Assembly (NCBI GenBank): GCA_025917655.1
Contig: CP084613.1
Location: 806,001 to 870,000 of the forward strand
Source: Chlorella sorokiniana
Taxonomy: Eukaryota > Chlorophyta > Trebouxiophyceae > Chlorellales > Chlorellaceae
Direction: 5' to 3'
Length of the DNA: 64,000 bases
Shown here one piece after another: positions 49,065 to 61,600 of the stretch (within the stretch, counting starts at the first letter, position 1; the number at the start of each line of letters is the position of its first letter). Below the pieces are notes generated by a model. That model was not told the DNA's origin and searched no databases. It saw only the letters and a program-made list of their open reading frames with translations. The position numbers and the translations under genes are program-made.

Positions 49065-49762
49065 GGGATGGACGCGCCCCGGCACGCCGGCTCCCACTGC
49101 TGCCATTGCTGCCTGCTCAGCATTGTAAGCAAGTTCAGGTCATGCCTGTTGAATTGGCGGCAATGGCCATCCCCAGTCAATCACGGTCTGGTTTGCAGTG
49201 GCACCGGGGGAAACCGTCAGGCGCAGCGGTTGAGCGTGCTGACATTGTTCCGAGCAGGACCATTTGCATGCAAGGTCTGATTTGTACTAGAGGCTGCAAT
49301 AGTGTCAGTTCATCGCCAAGCAAGCAGGCCCTGCCCAACTGCCTGCCAGGCTGCCGCCAGTTTGTGTTGCCGCCGCCCGGGTCGGCCTTGCATTGAGCCG
49401 CGCAGCACAGCATGCCCGATTTTGGGGCGAGAGCCCGTGCTTTGCTGCAAGGCCCGTTGCCCTGTACGTTGAAAAGTTCCGTGTCCTGGCTCTGGCCTTG
49501 CTAGGCTACCCAGGTGCTGCCAGCGCCACTCTCAAGCCGCGTGCCGCACAGCGTCATCAGAGGCCGGGAGGTGCGCAAGCTGCCAATGTGGGCGCTGCTC
49601 GCCGCTTGATCGCCGGCATCGCGAGCCCATTGCTCGGCAGGCCCCTGACTGTCCCGCTGGGCTGGCCGCGTGCAGGAACGGTCGCCAGCAATCACACATT
49701 CAGCCTTCTGCTTGCGGCGGGGCCTGAGGCGGCCCCGGCCTGCGCAGCAAGTCGTCACTCAA
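49065..49762. other. intergenic: NO66 3' UTR and PHT4 promoter
   Basis: No conserved exon is recognised in these 698 bp on either strand. The left end carries the NO66 poly(A) signal. Confidence 0.45.
49124..49128 (+). terminator. putative poly(A) signal TGTAA (NO66 gene)
   Basis: It is 60 bases after the NO66 stop, on the coding strand. Confidence 0.5.
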
Positions 49763-52700
49763 ATGGCAACGTTCCTTCGGCCTGCGGCAGCGGCAGCAGG
49801 TATCGCAGCAGCCCAACCATCGAGTAGACAACTGCGCCAGGCCGGCCGGCCGCGGTGCACTGCAGCACAACTGCAGCAGCCATGCGTCGCCGCCGCGGGC
49901 ACGCAGCAGCCCCGGCCGCCGCCGGCCAGCAGCTATGCAGCGCCGCGCCCCTGGGGCAGCGTTGGGGCCGCCGGCACGGCGTGCTGCAGCGCAGGGGCCG
50001 ACGACGGGTCGCCGTGGGCGACTCCCCTGACCAGCGGGTCGTGCCAGAGGTGCCGTTCACGGGCGACGACCAAGCCTCCACCATTTACACCGCCCTTGCC
50101 GACCTGGACGGAAGCATCGACGAGGCAGACGTGGCAGCGGTGCAGGCCGCTGGCGGCGCTGTTGCGGCAGCAGAGCCCGCCGACGCGGCGGCCGAAGCCA
50201 GCGCAACGGCGGTGGCGGCGACGGCCGGCGGCGTCCCGCACCGCTGGCAGGTGGTGGGCATGATGGCGCTCTCCTTTGTCCTCTGCAACATGGACAAGGT
50301 GCGTGCGAGTGCGTGCTTGTGTGTGCGGGTGTTGGGAGCGCCATGGGTCCCCTCGGGCCTAGCTTGTAACCCTCTATTCCTGGCAGCCAGCGGGCCTTCA
50401 CTGCCGCTGGTGCTGCCCTGCGCAGCCCTGCTGCCCAGCCCGCTGCCCAACCCGCTGGCCACCCCCCCCGCAGGTCAACATGTCAGTGGCGGTGATCCCA
50501 ATGGCCAAGGAGCTGGGCTGGAGCGCCATGGAGCGCGGCCTCGTCTCCTCCTCCTTCTTCTGGGGCTACTCCCTCACTCAGATCCCCGCCGGATGGGTCT
50601 CCACCAGGTGAGCCCCCCCCACACACACAGGGCCGCAGGCAGCGGCGTCGCCAGCCCCACCCAAAGCCGCAGGCAGTGGGAGCAGCAGCGGGCAGGAGGC
50701 AGCGGTGGCAGCGTGCAGCCTTTCCTGGTGCAACTGAAGCTGCTGCCTGCGGATGTGTTGTGATTCAACTGGGTTGGGGGCCCAGCAGCAGCTGCTGCCT
50801 GCGAGATCTGGGCTGTTGCTGTTGAGCAGGGTCACCCGACGTCACCCGCCTCGTTCCGCCTGCCCCTCGCCCCTGCAGCATCGGCGGCGCGCGTGTGCTG
50901 TTTGCGGGCGTGGCCCTTTGGTCCCTGGGCACCCTGATTGCTCCGCCCGCGGCGCAGATGGGCCTGCTGGCGCTGTGCGCCACCCGCCTGTTTGTGGGGC
51001 TGGGCGAGGGCTGGCCCCCAGCTCCGCCACCAACGTCATGGCCCGCATCGTGCCAGAGTGAGGAGCCTGAGCGGCTGCTTGGCTTTGCTGTTGCCGCCAC
51101 CCCGTTGCCTGCGCCTGTCGCCACTTCATCTGCCAGTCAGACGCGCATGCCTTCTCGGCCTGGCCTGCTGTTGAGCCTTGATGCAGCAAGACGGCCCGGA
51201 TCGGGCAGCTGCGCAACCGGCGCACTTGATCCAGTCTTTAGAGGAAGCCGGTTGTGTGTTGCGCAGGGCTGAGCGCGCGCGCCGTGACCACCGTGTTTGG
51301 CGGGCTTGATGTGGGCAGCGCCGTTGGCCTGCTGCTCTGCGGCCCCCTCATCCACTGGTTTGGCTGGCAGTCGGTGTTCTACCTCTTTGCGCTGCTGGGC
51401 CTTGTCTGGTGCCTGGCCTGGCCCCTGTTCAAGCCGGAGCAGCAGGACCTGGGTGAGGCGGGGTGTGTGTGTGGGCGGGGGGAGATGCGTGGGGGCTTGA
51501 ATCATGCGCGGAATGCGTGTTGGTAGATGGTGTAGGGACTGCGCTTGAGGGAGCATGTGCCCACCATCCACTCATTCCTGCTCGCCTCCCCCCGCAGATG
51601 CGCTGCCCCGCCGCTTCCGCTCGGCGCCTGCACAGGCTGCCGATGCGGCGACTGCCGCCGCCGCCGCCTCGCCGCCCGCCGAGGCGCGCAAGCCTGTGCC
51701 TTGGGGCACCTTCCTGCGCAGCTCCCCCGTGTGGGCCATCATCGTGGCCCACTTCTGCTTCAATTGGGGCTACTACACCCTGTTGGCCTGGCTGCCCTCC
51801 TACTTTGACATGGCACTCGGTGAGCCGGTTGGCGGCGGCTTCAAGGGGCTTATGGGCCAGAGCTGGGGTGCTTGCAAGCCAGCTCAGGGCGAGCGGGCGG
51901 CATTGGGGCGACGGGATCGCTTCATGCCTTGCCTGTTGTGGCCCTCCGCCAACATGGGCCCTCCCAGCCGCCAGCCACCGCCCACCCGCGCCTGCCCATC
52001 CCCTGGCCCTGCCCCCACGCTCTCAGCCCCACCCTCCACACATGCACATGCCTGTCTTTTTACACCCCACCCACCCACCCACCCACCCACAACCCCCCTT
52101 GACAACCCACCATGCAGGGCTGAACGTGGAGAAGAGCTCGCTGCTGACCCTGGTGCCGTACGTGTCTATGACCCTCATGACCCCCTTTGTGGGCCCCATC
52201 GCCGACGGCCTGGTGGCCAAGCACGGCTGGGACGTCACCTCCGTGCGCAAGCTCTCCCAGGGCATCTCCTTTGCCGGCCCCGCAGCCTGCATGGTGGCCC
52301 TCGCCTTCCTCACCCCCACCACCCCGGCGGCGGCCCCACCGGCCTCATCGTGGGCATCATGAGCCTGGCCTTTGCGCTGGGGGCCTGGGCCCGCGCCGGC
52401 CTCTACTGCAACCATCAGGACCTCTCCCCCAAGTACGCGGCGGCGCTGCTGGGTGAGCACAGACAACGCAGCGGCGGGATCCCACCTGCGGGGTGATGTG
52501 TGTTTTGGTTTGTTAGCAGCTGGCACCGCCCGCCCTCACCCCTCGCCGGCCTCAGCCGCTGCCGCCCTCCTTCCAAGCATCTCCTACCCCTCCTGCACAC
52601 AACGCTTCGTGCACACAGCTCGCGTGCTGACCTGGCCTTCTCCCGCTGCTCCGCAGGCCTGTCCAACACCGCGGGCGCGCTGCCGGGCGTGCTGGGCGTC

Positions 52701-52835
52701 ACCTTTGCGGGCTACCTGCTGGATTCGACGGGCTCCTGGGCGCTGGCGCTCTTCTTCCCCACCGCCGCCTGCCAGCTGCTGGGCCTGGTTGTCTACTCGC
52801 TGTTTGCCAGCAGCCAGCGGCAGGACTGGGAGTGA
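49763..52835 (+). CDS. PHT4: PHT4-type plastid anion (phosphate/ascorbate) transporter, MFS
   Basis: PHT4 carriers of the major facilitator superfamily (SLC17-like) move phosphate or ascorbate across plastid membranes. Seven exons read 49763-50298, 50474-50607, 50879-51057, 51267-51452, 51598-51819, 52118-52451 and 52657-52835. The N-terminus ([20 protein letters not shown]) is a plastid transit peptide, but it is in a different frame from the rest, so an indel near 49.9 kb or a start at 49882 ([17 protein letters not shown]) must be considered. The core has [36 protein letters not shown] (family signature), [58 protein letters not shown] and [20 protein letters not shown], giving about twelve membrane segments. 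Single-base losses at about 51010 and 52325 break the frame. The substrate cannot be decided. Confidence 0.88.
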
Positions 52836-53568
52836 GGTCAGCCTCATCATCCAGGCGCCTTGGGGCGAACCGGCGCCAGCCGGCCGCCAGCCGGCCCCAG
52901 ATTGGTGGTCCCCCAGGGGGGCAAACAGCCGCAGCTCGCCGCCATTTTGTGCGCCCCGGCAGCGCTCGAGCCCGCCTCATCGCACCAGCATGCCATGCCC
53001 CTTTGTGCACCCGCATGCCATGCCCCTTTGTGCACCCGCCATGCCATCCCCCTTTGTGCACACTCGCTTGTGATTGCTGCGCCGCCCACCGCTCCCTTTT
53101 CGCGCTTGATTCTTCTGTACTTGTCTGTGTGGCATCTTGGCGGTGGGGCCCCCTTGACCCGCCCACCCGCAGCCGCACGCTGTCCCCCCAGCCTGCTCCG
53201 CCCGACGGCCTGAGCCCATCGCCAAGAGTGACGTGGGGCCACTTGTGGCGACGCATACTTGCGCTTTGTCTCCATCTTGTCTTCCTGCTGCGCCCCTGCC
53301 ACTTTGCTGCGCCCGTTGGGCTGAGCCCAGGGCATGCAACACACACCTGAATTGCTCCCCCTATTCACATCCATTGTTTCTTACTCACCAATCAAACCAC
53401 CGTGTGAGCTCCATAACACATCGCAGCACATAGCAAGAGGTGAACCAGGCTTGGCGGGTGAAGACAAACTGAAGAAGTGCAGGGCTGGGGAAAGGGCGGC
53501 ATATGGGCGGCTCCATAGTGCCGGAGCCAGCCGCTGAGGCCTCTGCCGCAACGCTGGCAAGCCCTCCT
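52836..53568. other. convergent 3' region between PHT4 and WDR13-like genes
   Basis: The 3' UTRs of both genes must lie here. No TGTAA was seen for either strand. It holds the 25-bp repeat array listed separately. No coding exon supported. Confidence 0.45.
52989..53065. repeat. 25-bp direct repeat, three copies, in PHT4 3' region
   Basis: Two perfect copies of a 25-bp unit that begins CATGCCATGCCCCTTTGTGC and ends ACCCG are followed, after one base, by a diverged third copy. It sits about 155 bases downstream of the PHT4 stop, so it would be transcribed in the 3' UTR. Confidence 0.92.
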
Positions 53569-55500
53569 CTAGTGGGTCACATGTGGGCTGGCGGCAGCCT
53601 CCCACACCACAACCACTCCGCTCTTGTCTCCAGCAGCCAGCCGTCGCCCGCTCGCCCCCCACGCCACGCTGAACACCGGTGCAGCCTGGGCGGCCAGGGC
53701 AGCCAGCAGCCGGGGCCGCTCCGAAGCTGACGAAGCGTCAAGCACGTGGGCTGTGCAGTCCTCGCCACCAACCAGCAACAGATCTGGCTGCCCACAGGCT
53801 CCGCCCGGGCACAGCGAGGCGTTCACCTTGGCAGATGCGGGGGCCAGCCGCACCTCCCGCACCGCCTCGAGCCGCCATGGCTGCACAAGGAGCACCGGGA
53901 GGGGAGGAGGCACGAGGGCGGAGCTTGGATCGGCGTGAAGCATGGACAGGGGGAAACCGCGGGCGCAGCGCAGCCCCCTCACCTGGCTGCCCAGCCGGCT
54001 GAGCACCACCTCTCCACTGGAGAGGGCAAGCAGCACCGCGGGGCCCCCTGCCAGCCCGCAGCACGGCAGGCTCTGCAGGCAGGCCGGCTCGTGGTAGCGG
54101 TGGCCGGGGGCGGGAAGCGGGCCAGCGGGGCCAGCCGAGGGAGGGAGCCTCCCAGGAGCAGCGCTGCATCAAACAGGTGCAGGCAGCCCCGGGAGTCCGC
54201 CACCAGGAGCTGATCTGGCGACGCGGCCACCATGCAGCAGGCTCCGACGCCCGCCCAGGGCCCAGCCTGCAGCTCCACCCTGGCAACCAGGCGACCTGCT
54301 CACACCATGGCAAGACATGCACACGCTATTAGAGAACGGCCACAAGGCATGTTGGCAGGCAGGAGCAGGCTGACGCCGTGTTTTGTTGTGAGAAGAGCAA
54401 AGGAACCCAGCAGCCCATTCGCATCACCTGTGCTTGCGTTGAGCGCCAGCAGCTGCCCGGTGCCGGTTCCCAGCAGGAGGAGGTTGGGGTTGGAGGGGTG
54501 CAGGGCGCAGCAGGCGAGGGGGCCGCCGACGTGGCGCCACACACGCGAGGCGCCCGCTGGCCACCTCCCACAGGCAGGCGGTGCCGTCCATGGAACAGCT
54601 GAGCAGCGTGGCGCCGTCAGGGGACCAGTCCAGGTCGGCAATGCGGCCCTGGTGCCGCTCCAGCACCTGAGGGAGGGGGGCGGGCTTAGCAACAAGCGGT
54701 TCACTCGGGGAGCGCACAGACCTCTAGGCATGGCCATGAAGGGGTGAACGACTAACGCGCTGACGTGACAACGCTGGCGGAACAGGCAGCGCATGAATTG
54801 CTCAGCCATACCTGTACGAGGCGTGCTGGGGTCTGTAGCGTTGCGACGTACACAGCCCCGTCGGCCCCCCATGCCACGAGCTCTGCAGATCGCGGAGCAA
54901 ACTTGAGCACGCTGACAGCGCCTCGAGCCGCCGCAAAGGTGTGGCAGTGCCTGTATGATGGCAAGCCCCATGCTCGTGATTGCCCTGGGGGCGATCCATC
55001 CGGCCGCTGCGCCCGCGGATGTCCTGCAGGCGGAACGCTGGTCTCTTCCATCACGCTGGTTGGCGAGGATGGCAGCACAGCAAGCTCAACATGGTCAACT
55101 GCTGGCTTGAAGGACCGTACGGAATATCCAAGACTGCTTGATGCATGAACTGATGCCTCCATGCAAGGAATGAGAGCTGATCCAACCTGGGCCCAGGGTG
55201 GAAGGGCAGCGTCAGAAGCCATCCCTGGCTGGCGGCGGGCGCCGGGCAGGCGGCTACAGCGACCCGCAGCCTTGCGGCCACGGCGCATGAAGCGGTGCCA
55301 TGAAGTTCGCACCTCGGGAGTCTGAGCAAGCTCCGCTGCTGTTTTCGTGGCCGTAACGAGCTGGCCACTGTCTGGGACTTGAGACTGCGTGGTAAACTGC
55401 AGCCCCTTAACTGGAACGTCTGCTGTTGACACAAGCTTTCTGTTAGGGGCGACTCAGAGGCGATTGGTTGACTGAGCGGGCATGCGACTGGGCGGGACAT
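53569..55500 (-). CDS. WD40-repeat protein, WDR13-like
   Basis: Three to five beta-propeller blades are recognisable: GAVSVLKFAPRSAELVAWGA followed by DGAVYVATL; RHQGRIADLDWSPDGATLLS then CSMDGTACLWEVASGRL; a blade with ALHPSNPNLLLLGTGTGQLL; one with PDQLLVADSRGCLHLFDAAL; and the last with LLLVGGEDCTAHVLDA then VFSVAWGASGRRLAAGDKSG and VVVVWEA. The order and the last-blade wording fit animal WDR13, a nuclear WD40 protein of poorly known function. An N-terminal Arg-rich piece (HRFMRRGRKAAGR) may correspond to the WDR13 RTQYIRRR region. The start is uncertain: an ATG at 55500 (MSRPVACPLS) is in a different frame from the conserved part, whose frame has a stop 30 bases upstream of KLVSTADVPV. 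Frame breaks occur near 54080 and 54560. Confidence 0.65.
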
Positions 55501-56006
55501 CTGGTGGCCCCATCTGGCACCTTCCCTGTGGCTGCTGGGCCGAGATCGCAGGGCTGTGGACGCAGCAAGCAGCACGTCGTGTCTTGTGAAAGTACATCGT
55601 GGGATGTTGCTGTATGTTCTGTCAAGATTACAATCACAAATGCCTCTGCTCTCAGCACGCTGTGGGCTGCGGCCCGGAGGTCACCTGTGGGGGCACAGCT
55701 AGCAGGCGCAGCGGCCGAGCCGCAGGCGGGGATGCAGGGGAAAGGAGCCTGCTTCTTGATTATTGTCGGTTAGGCCCCCTGACCGAAACTACTGAAGACA
55801 GTGGTCAGGGAAGTGGTCTTGAAAAACAGAGTCAAAGGCACGCACAGCTGCTGCCAGCAGGGTGTTCTGTTGCAAACACAACTATGCAGGCAAGCGCAAG
55901 CAAGCAGAGGAGGCAGGTGGAGCAGGCAGGGCGGGCACAGCAGGAGGCCAGCTGTCTGTACAAGGCAGGGTGTAGGCAGAGTACGGGTCCCCTCCCTGTA
56001 GCACGC
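55501..56006. other. intergenic: SAP-protein 3' UTR and WDR13 promoter
   Basis: A minus-strand TGTAA at 55632-55628 marks the probable 3' end of the SAP-protein transcript. No coding exon is recognised; open frames on the plus strand have no conserved content. Confidence 0.45.
55628..55632 (-). terminator. putative poly(A) signal TGTAA (SAP-protein gene)
   Basis: It is 375 bases past the stop at 56007-56009. Motif only. Confidence 0.4.
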
Positions 56007-58388
56007 TTAAATGCTGACCAGCGCGGCCGCCGCTGCCGGCGGGCCGCCCAGGTGCACTCGCACCCGCTCCTCCAGATCGCCCTTCTTGCCTCCCACTGGC
56101 TGCCGCACACTCTTCAGGAATGCCTTCAGCTCTGGAACTGTCAGCTTGCCCAGCATGCCTGAAGCATGGTACTGCAGCACCTTGGCAGCCACTGCGCCAG
56201 TTGAAGCGGAAGCAGGGAGAGGAGGAGTCACCTCGTGCAATGCGGTATGGCAACGTAAAAAGTACATGCAGGCAAAGGTAGTGTGTGAAGGCTCCTTCGA
56301 AAAGCCAAACGAACGCCATGTCACCTGCAGCCGGGTCGATGTCGGCGGCCTTGGCGCGCGGCTTGGCCGGCGCCTTAGGCGGCATGGCAGCACCCTCGCC
56401 ATCCAAGGTTGTGGAGGCCCGGGCGGTGCCCTTGCCTGCGGTCCCCTTTACTGCAGACTGTGGAACTGCGCCAGCTGTCACTGGCGCAGATGCAAGCCCG
56501 GATGGATTAATCATCACAGCAGGACTGGGTGGGATGCTCCTAGGCCCGGCCGCCCCAGCCACCAGCGCTCGTGCGGCGGCCTTGGGCCGCTTGCCTGCTG
56601 CCAATGGCTTGTCTGGTGCGGCGCGCTTGGCAGCCCCAGGCCCTGCAGCAGCGGCCTTGCAGCGAGCAGGCGCAGCAGGGGCCGCTCCAACCTTCTTGAA
56701 CACAGGCACTGCTGGCTTCTGCGCAGCGCCTCCCGCTGTTACCGCCGACGCCTTCCGCAGCGCAGAGGGCTGCTGACTGGAGGCGGCTGCTTGTGCAGGC
56801 CCAGTTCCTGCTGTGGCCGATAGCACAAGCTGCCCTGCATTAGTTGCAGCCTTTCCAAGCGTGGCAGCCTTTTCAGCTTCTTCCAGCTGCCGCTTGGCCT
56901 CCGCCATCGCCGCCTGCAGCTTGGGACCTGCCGTGAAATGTGGCCGCTTGGGGCGCGGCTGGCCTGGCAGGGACACGACAGGATCTGCTCCTCCGTGCAG
57001 AGAGGCCAGCTGAAATGCCTCGCCCAGAGCCAGGCCGGCCCCGCTGCTGCCGCCGCTGGCCCTGCTGGCCGCCTGCTTACTGCGCTCTGCGTGCTCTCTG
57101 GCTGTTAAAAACACTGAGACAGGTGGAGCTGACTCCTCGACCTGATGCCTGCTGCTAAACTGCTGTGGCGCACCCTCGGGGTACCAGTCATGCGCTGTGC
57201 CAGCTAACCGCATCTTGGCCCCCATGAACTTGATGGGGGTGGCAGCCAAGTCGTCTGCACCATGAATGCGTGGCAGTGAGCCTGCAATGGCTGCTGTACA
57301 TGCGGATCCAAAAGGCAACTGCACCCACCTCGCAGCTTGGCCAGCACAGCCTGCACAGCTGGCACGCTGCGCCTGCTGGCCGTACTGAGCAGCCCCGCCT
57401 GTCCAAGCACCCGGCACGACGGGTAGGGGAAGACGGGTGCATCTGGGTCACAGTCCAAGCTGACGTCCACCAGGCTGTCCACCCGCGGCGGCAGCGGCAT
57501 GCCGTGGCTGGCCCACAGCGGGCGCAGGCGGTCCACTGTGGCCTCGTCAGCCGGGCGCACAGCATGGATGAGGGCGGGGCGCATGTCTGGCAGAAGGGTG
57601 CACTCTGCCCCGCTGAGGCTGGAGCTGCGCTGCTCCAGGCTGGCGCCGTGGCGGCATGCCGGGTGCCGGAACTCCACTTGCTCTGAACAAGGAAGAGCAG
57701 GCCATGAGTTCAGGGCACATTGCTTGCAGGTCAGCACAGAGGACCTGTTTTCATGGTCCACAACTGGTAAAAATGTGCAGCATGCCAGTAAAGCAGCAAC
57801 TGTGCAGCACCCACCTGCCCTTACTAGCAGATACAGCTTGCTTGGCGTCTCTGCCGGCTCGGCCTGCACCCGCAGGGTGATGGATCCGCACGCCTGCACA
57901 CTGCCATCCACAGCGGGCTCAAGCAAGCTGGCCCCAAGCAGCCGCGTCTCATCCAGTTGCCACCAGCCTTGCGGAAGAAGGCTGGCAATGAACCCGCAGG
58001 TGAGTGCTTGCACTAACTCTGTGGCTGGCAGCGGCGCCAGTGACACATGCTGCTTCACGTCCTTGATCACTATCCCGCAGGCAGCCTGCTTCTCCCGCAG
58101 CAGCTTGAATATCCCCGCCACATGCTGCTTCAGCGTCACCACTCTAAGCTGATCATGGCCCAGGGCATGGGCTGCCAAAGGCAGCGCTGCACTGCTCAGC
58201 GCTCGCACAGCCGCCACTGCGCGGCTGAGTGCCACAAACTGCGGTGGCAGGGGAGCCGGCAGCAGGTGGAGGTCCAGCTCCAGTGGCTCAGAGTTTACTG
58301 CAGTTTGGGGCGCCAGATTAGCCTGGATGGTGGCGAACTGTGGGAAGGCGCCCTCCAGACTGATGGCAACGCCAGAGGGCGCAGCCAT
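56007..58388 (-). CDS. C18orf63-like (DUF4708) protein with C-terminal SAP motif
   Basis: The start MAAPSGVAISLEGAFPQFAT opens a long first exon (58388 to about 57815). The next exon runs from about 57682 and covers LLPDMRPALIHAVRP, a DCDPDAPVFPYPSCRVL block and VPAVQAVLAKLR. A later block has TPIKFMGAKMRLAGTAHDWY. The order and spacing of these blocks resemble the N-terminal domain of animal C18orf63, a protein of unknown function. A long Ala/Pro/Lys-rich, basic disordered region follows. The last exon contains LGKLTVPELKAFLKSVRQPV then GGKKGDLEERVRVHL, which fits a SAP motif (a DNA-binding helix-extension-helix), and ends AAALVSI. The SAP call is from pattern; the DUF4708 call is from memory of the family and is tentative. 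The gene is head-to-head with HFM1, 226 bp apart, which hints at shared expression. Confidence 0.6.
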
Positions 58389-58614
58389 GTTGCCTGCTGG
58401 CCTGACAGGGCATCCAAGGAAGGCAGAGAGAGGTAGCAGCCAGGAGAAACGCCTCCATGGCTCGGCAATCAGCACATGAATTGCATGCTGACCGAGTCAG
58501 CTCATTGTTCCCCTTCGCCTCGCGCCCTTGGCTGTCTTTGTTCCTAGCGATGAGTCGAGTATGAAGCGAGCAGGAGCCAAACCGACAGCGTGAGGAGCAC
58601 GGCAGCGCCCAAAC
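58389..58614. promoter_or_regulatory. bidirectional promoter region between SAP-protein and HFM1 genes
   Basis: 226 bp separate divergent ATGs. No TATA-like element was noticed. The close spacing suggests co-regulation of the meiotic helicase and the SAP protein; this is inference from geometry. Confidence 0.45.
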
Positions 58615-61600
58615 ATGGCTTCGGGCTGGCCTCCGCCCCAGGCGCATGGAGCGTGGCAGCAACCACGCCAGCAGCAGCAGTACTACCAGGCTGCAGGATT
58701 TTCCCAGCAGCACCCAGCGGTGCCAGGCCTTCAAGGCATGCAGGTAGCCCTGCCACCGCCGCCTGACGTCGGTGACGACGCCGCTTGCGCGCTGTGGATG
58801 AGCTGCCAGTATGCTTCCGGGCGTCTTCCCTTTCCGTTACTTCAACGCCATTCAGAACGACTGCTGGCCAGCCATATATGATAGCGACAGCAACGTGGTC
58901 ATTTCAGCACCCACTGGCGGAGGTGATGCTGGCCTTCCTCGCGCAGCACCAGAGCAGCCTCTTCAACTGGCCAAAACGAGCACCCTGATGCTGTGTAGGC
59001 AAGACGGTGCTCCTGGAGCTAGCCATCCTTCGCATGATGTCCAGGCATATCAATGCAAGTGGACAGTTTGTGCACAAGCCCGGCCACCTAAAGGCTGTCT
59101 ACCTGGCGCCGGCACGAGCGCTGGTGCAGGCAAGCAGTGAGGCCGCGAGCTCTGGTTGACTGGTCCCTTGGCCGAGCTCACACACCGCACTGAGTCCCTG
59201 CTTCACAACACAGGAGAAGGTGAGGGACTGGGCCAAGCGCTTTGGGTCCCTGGGCATCACCTGCGCCGAGCTGACAGGTGAATGCTGCATGCCTGGTGCC
59301 TTGAAGCCTGGCAAGGCGCTGCCCGATGCTGGATTGCAGCTCTGAACAACGAGATCCAAGTCATTGACATGCTTGCACACCTCACTTGTGTGCAGGCGAC
59401 ACGGGGCACGAGGGCCTGCCTGAGCTGGACACCGCAGACATCATCTGCGCCACCCCGGAGAAGTTCGACTCCGCCACACGCTCCGGCATGCGCTTCTTTG
59501 CAGACATTGGCCTGGTGCTGGTCGGTAAGAAACGGTGCAAGCCTGCGCTCTAGAGGAGGGTTGGTCTGTGGTTGCCGGCTGGAGGTTAGCGACACGTGCT
59601 GCAACGCAACCTCTGCAGATGAAGTGCATCTGCTGAACGAGAGCCGTGGCAGCAGCCTTGAGGGGGTGGTGGCGCGCATCAAGATGGTCAGCCGGTAAGG
59701 CGGCTTTTTGGGCGCGCTGTGCATGCTGGAAGGCGGGCAATGGGTGGGAGTGCCTCCTCGCCTCCTTGCTCTGCTTCTCAGGCAGCAGCGCGCATCTGTG
59801 TAGGCTGCGGGAGATGCAGCAGCACCCCATTGCGACTGTGCGCTACGTGGCCGTGTCAGCCACCATCCCAAACATACAAGACTTGGCGCACTGGCTGGCC
59901 GTGCCGCCTGCCGGCATCAAGTGTTTTGGTGAGCGTGCTCAGCAGCCCTTCCTTGCATGCTTGTCTGTGCTCTGTTCGCTGCATTGCAGCAAGGCCCTGA
60001 TGGCTGATGGGACCTGCAGGCGAGGAGATGCGCCCCGTGAAGCTGCGCACTGTGGTCAGGGGATACAACCCCACAAAGACAGGTGCACCGCAGGCTGATG
60101 CAGCGAGTGCGCGCCCGCCGGCTGCAGCATCAGCATGTGCTGTTCTTCAGAGAATGCATACTGATCGTAAGCGAAATCAGTGCCTGAGCCTGCCGCCCTT
60201 GTTCCTGCAGATTTCCTGTTTGAACGCCGCCTCAACGACTTCATCTACCAGGTTGTGGCAGAGTTCTCCGGCGGCAAGCCCTCTCTCATCTTCTGCTCCA
60301 GCCGCAAGGGCACCAGCGAGGCAGCCGCGCAGCTTGCCCGGGAGGCAGCCAAGCACGCGCCGTCCGGCCGTGGCGGTGGCAGCGCCTTTGTGCGCGACGC
60401 GGGGCAGGCGGCTCGCCTGGCGTCAGCAGCGGCTGCCCTGAAGAGCGGCCAGCTGCGGGACTGTGTTGCGCTGGGCATCGGCTTCCATCACGCCGCCATG
60501 GAGCCCGAGGAGCGAGCAGCAGTGGAGGCGCTGTTCATCGCCCAAGACCTGCCGGTGCGCCCTCTGTTTCGCATGCCGCCGCAATGGCACGCCCCCTTGC
60601 CCCCCTTAAACCCGCGCGACGCCCGCCATGTGCGGTGCAGCACCCAACCCCCTACCTCTCTCACCTTCCGGCTGCTGTGCTAAGGTACTTTGCACCACCT
60701 CCACGCTGGCCCTGGGGTGAACCTGCCGGCCCGGCTGGTGGTGATCAAGGGCACCCGCCGCTACGTGGGCAGCGAGGCCGAGGACGCCAGCGGGTACCAG
60801 GAGTACGAGCGCAGCACCTGCCTGCAGGTGGGGCGGCTCGGGCGCATGGCAAGGGCAGCACAGAATGCATGCCAACTGGCTGCGGTTCTGGGTTCTGCCT
60901 GCATGTTCCTACACGAAGGCGCTCAGTGGCCAGCCTGCTGTGCTGCGCGTGTAGATGGTGGGGCGCGCGGGGCGGCCACAGTTCGACACCGAGGGCATGG
61001 CTGTGATCATGACACAGAAGCAGGTGAGCGTCGATGTTGACTCACATGCAGGAGGCAACATCCGTCTGGGCAGCTGTTCATGGCTGATGTCCAGCCTGGA
61101 TGCCCTTCACGCCCCTGACCTGCCTCGGTCAGCCAGAGCAGGGCCCACACACCTGCCCCCGCGTGTACGGACCACTGCCCGCAGCATGTGCGCCGTTACG
61201 AGCAGCTGACCAGCGGCAGCGAGGTGGTGGAGTCGCGGCTGAAGGAGGTGCTGCCCGAGTTCCTGAACGCCGAGGTGGTGCTGCGCACCGTCGGCGATGT
61301 GTCGCAGGCAGGCCTCGGGGGCCCGCCTACAATTCTGGCGCACATTTGGAAAGGATCAAGAGTGCTGGCCCTACGTCTGCAGCTTTAATCGGCTGTTGAC
61401 CGCTGTCGGGCGGCGTGCGCCCCTCCCCACACACCGCAGGCCATCGAGTGGGTGCGCTCCACCTACCTCTACGTGCGCCTGCAGCGCAGCCCCGCCGCCT
61501 ACGGCGTGCCGCCCCAGCCCAGCCTGGCAGCGCTGGACCGCTGGCTGCGGGACCGGCTGATCCTGGCCACGGTGCAGGAGCTGGCTTGCAACGGGATGGT

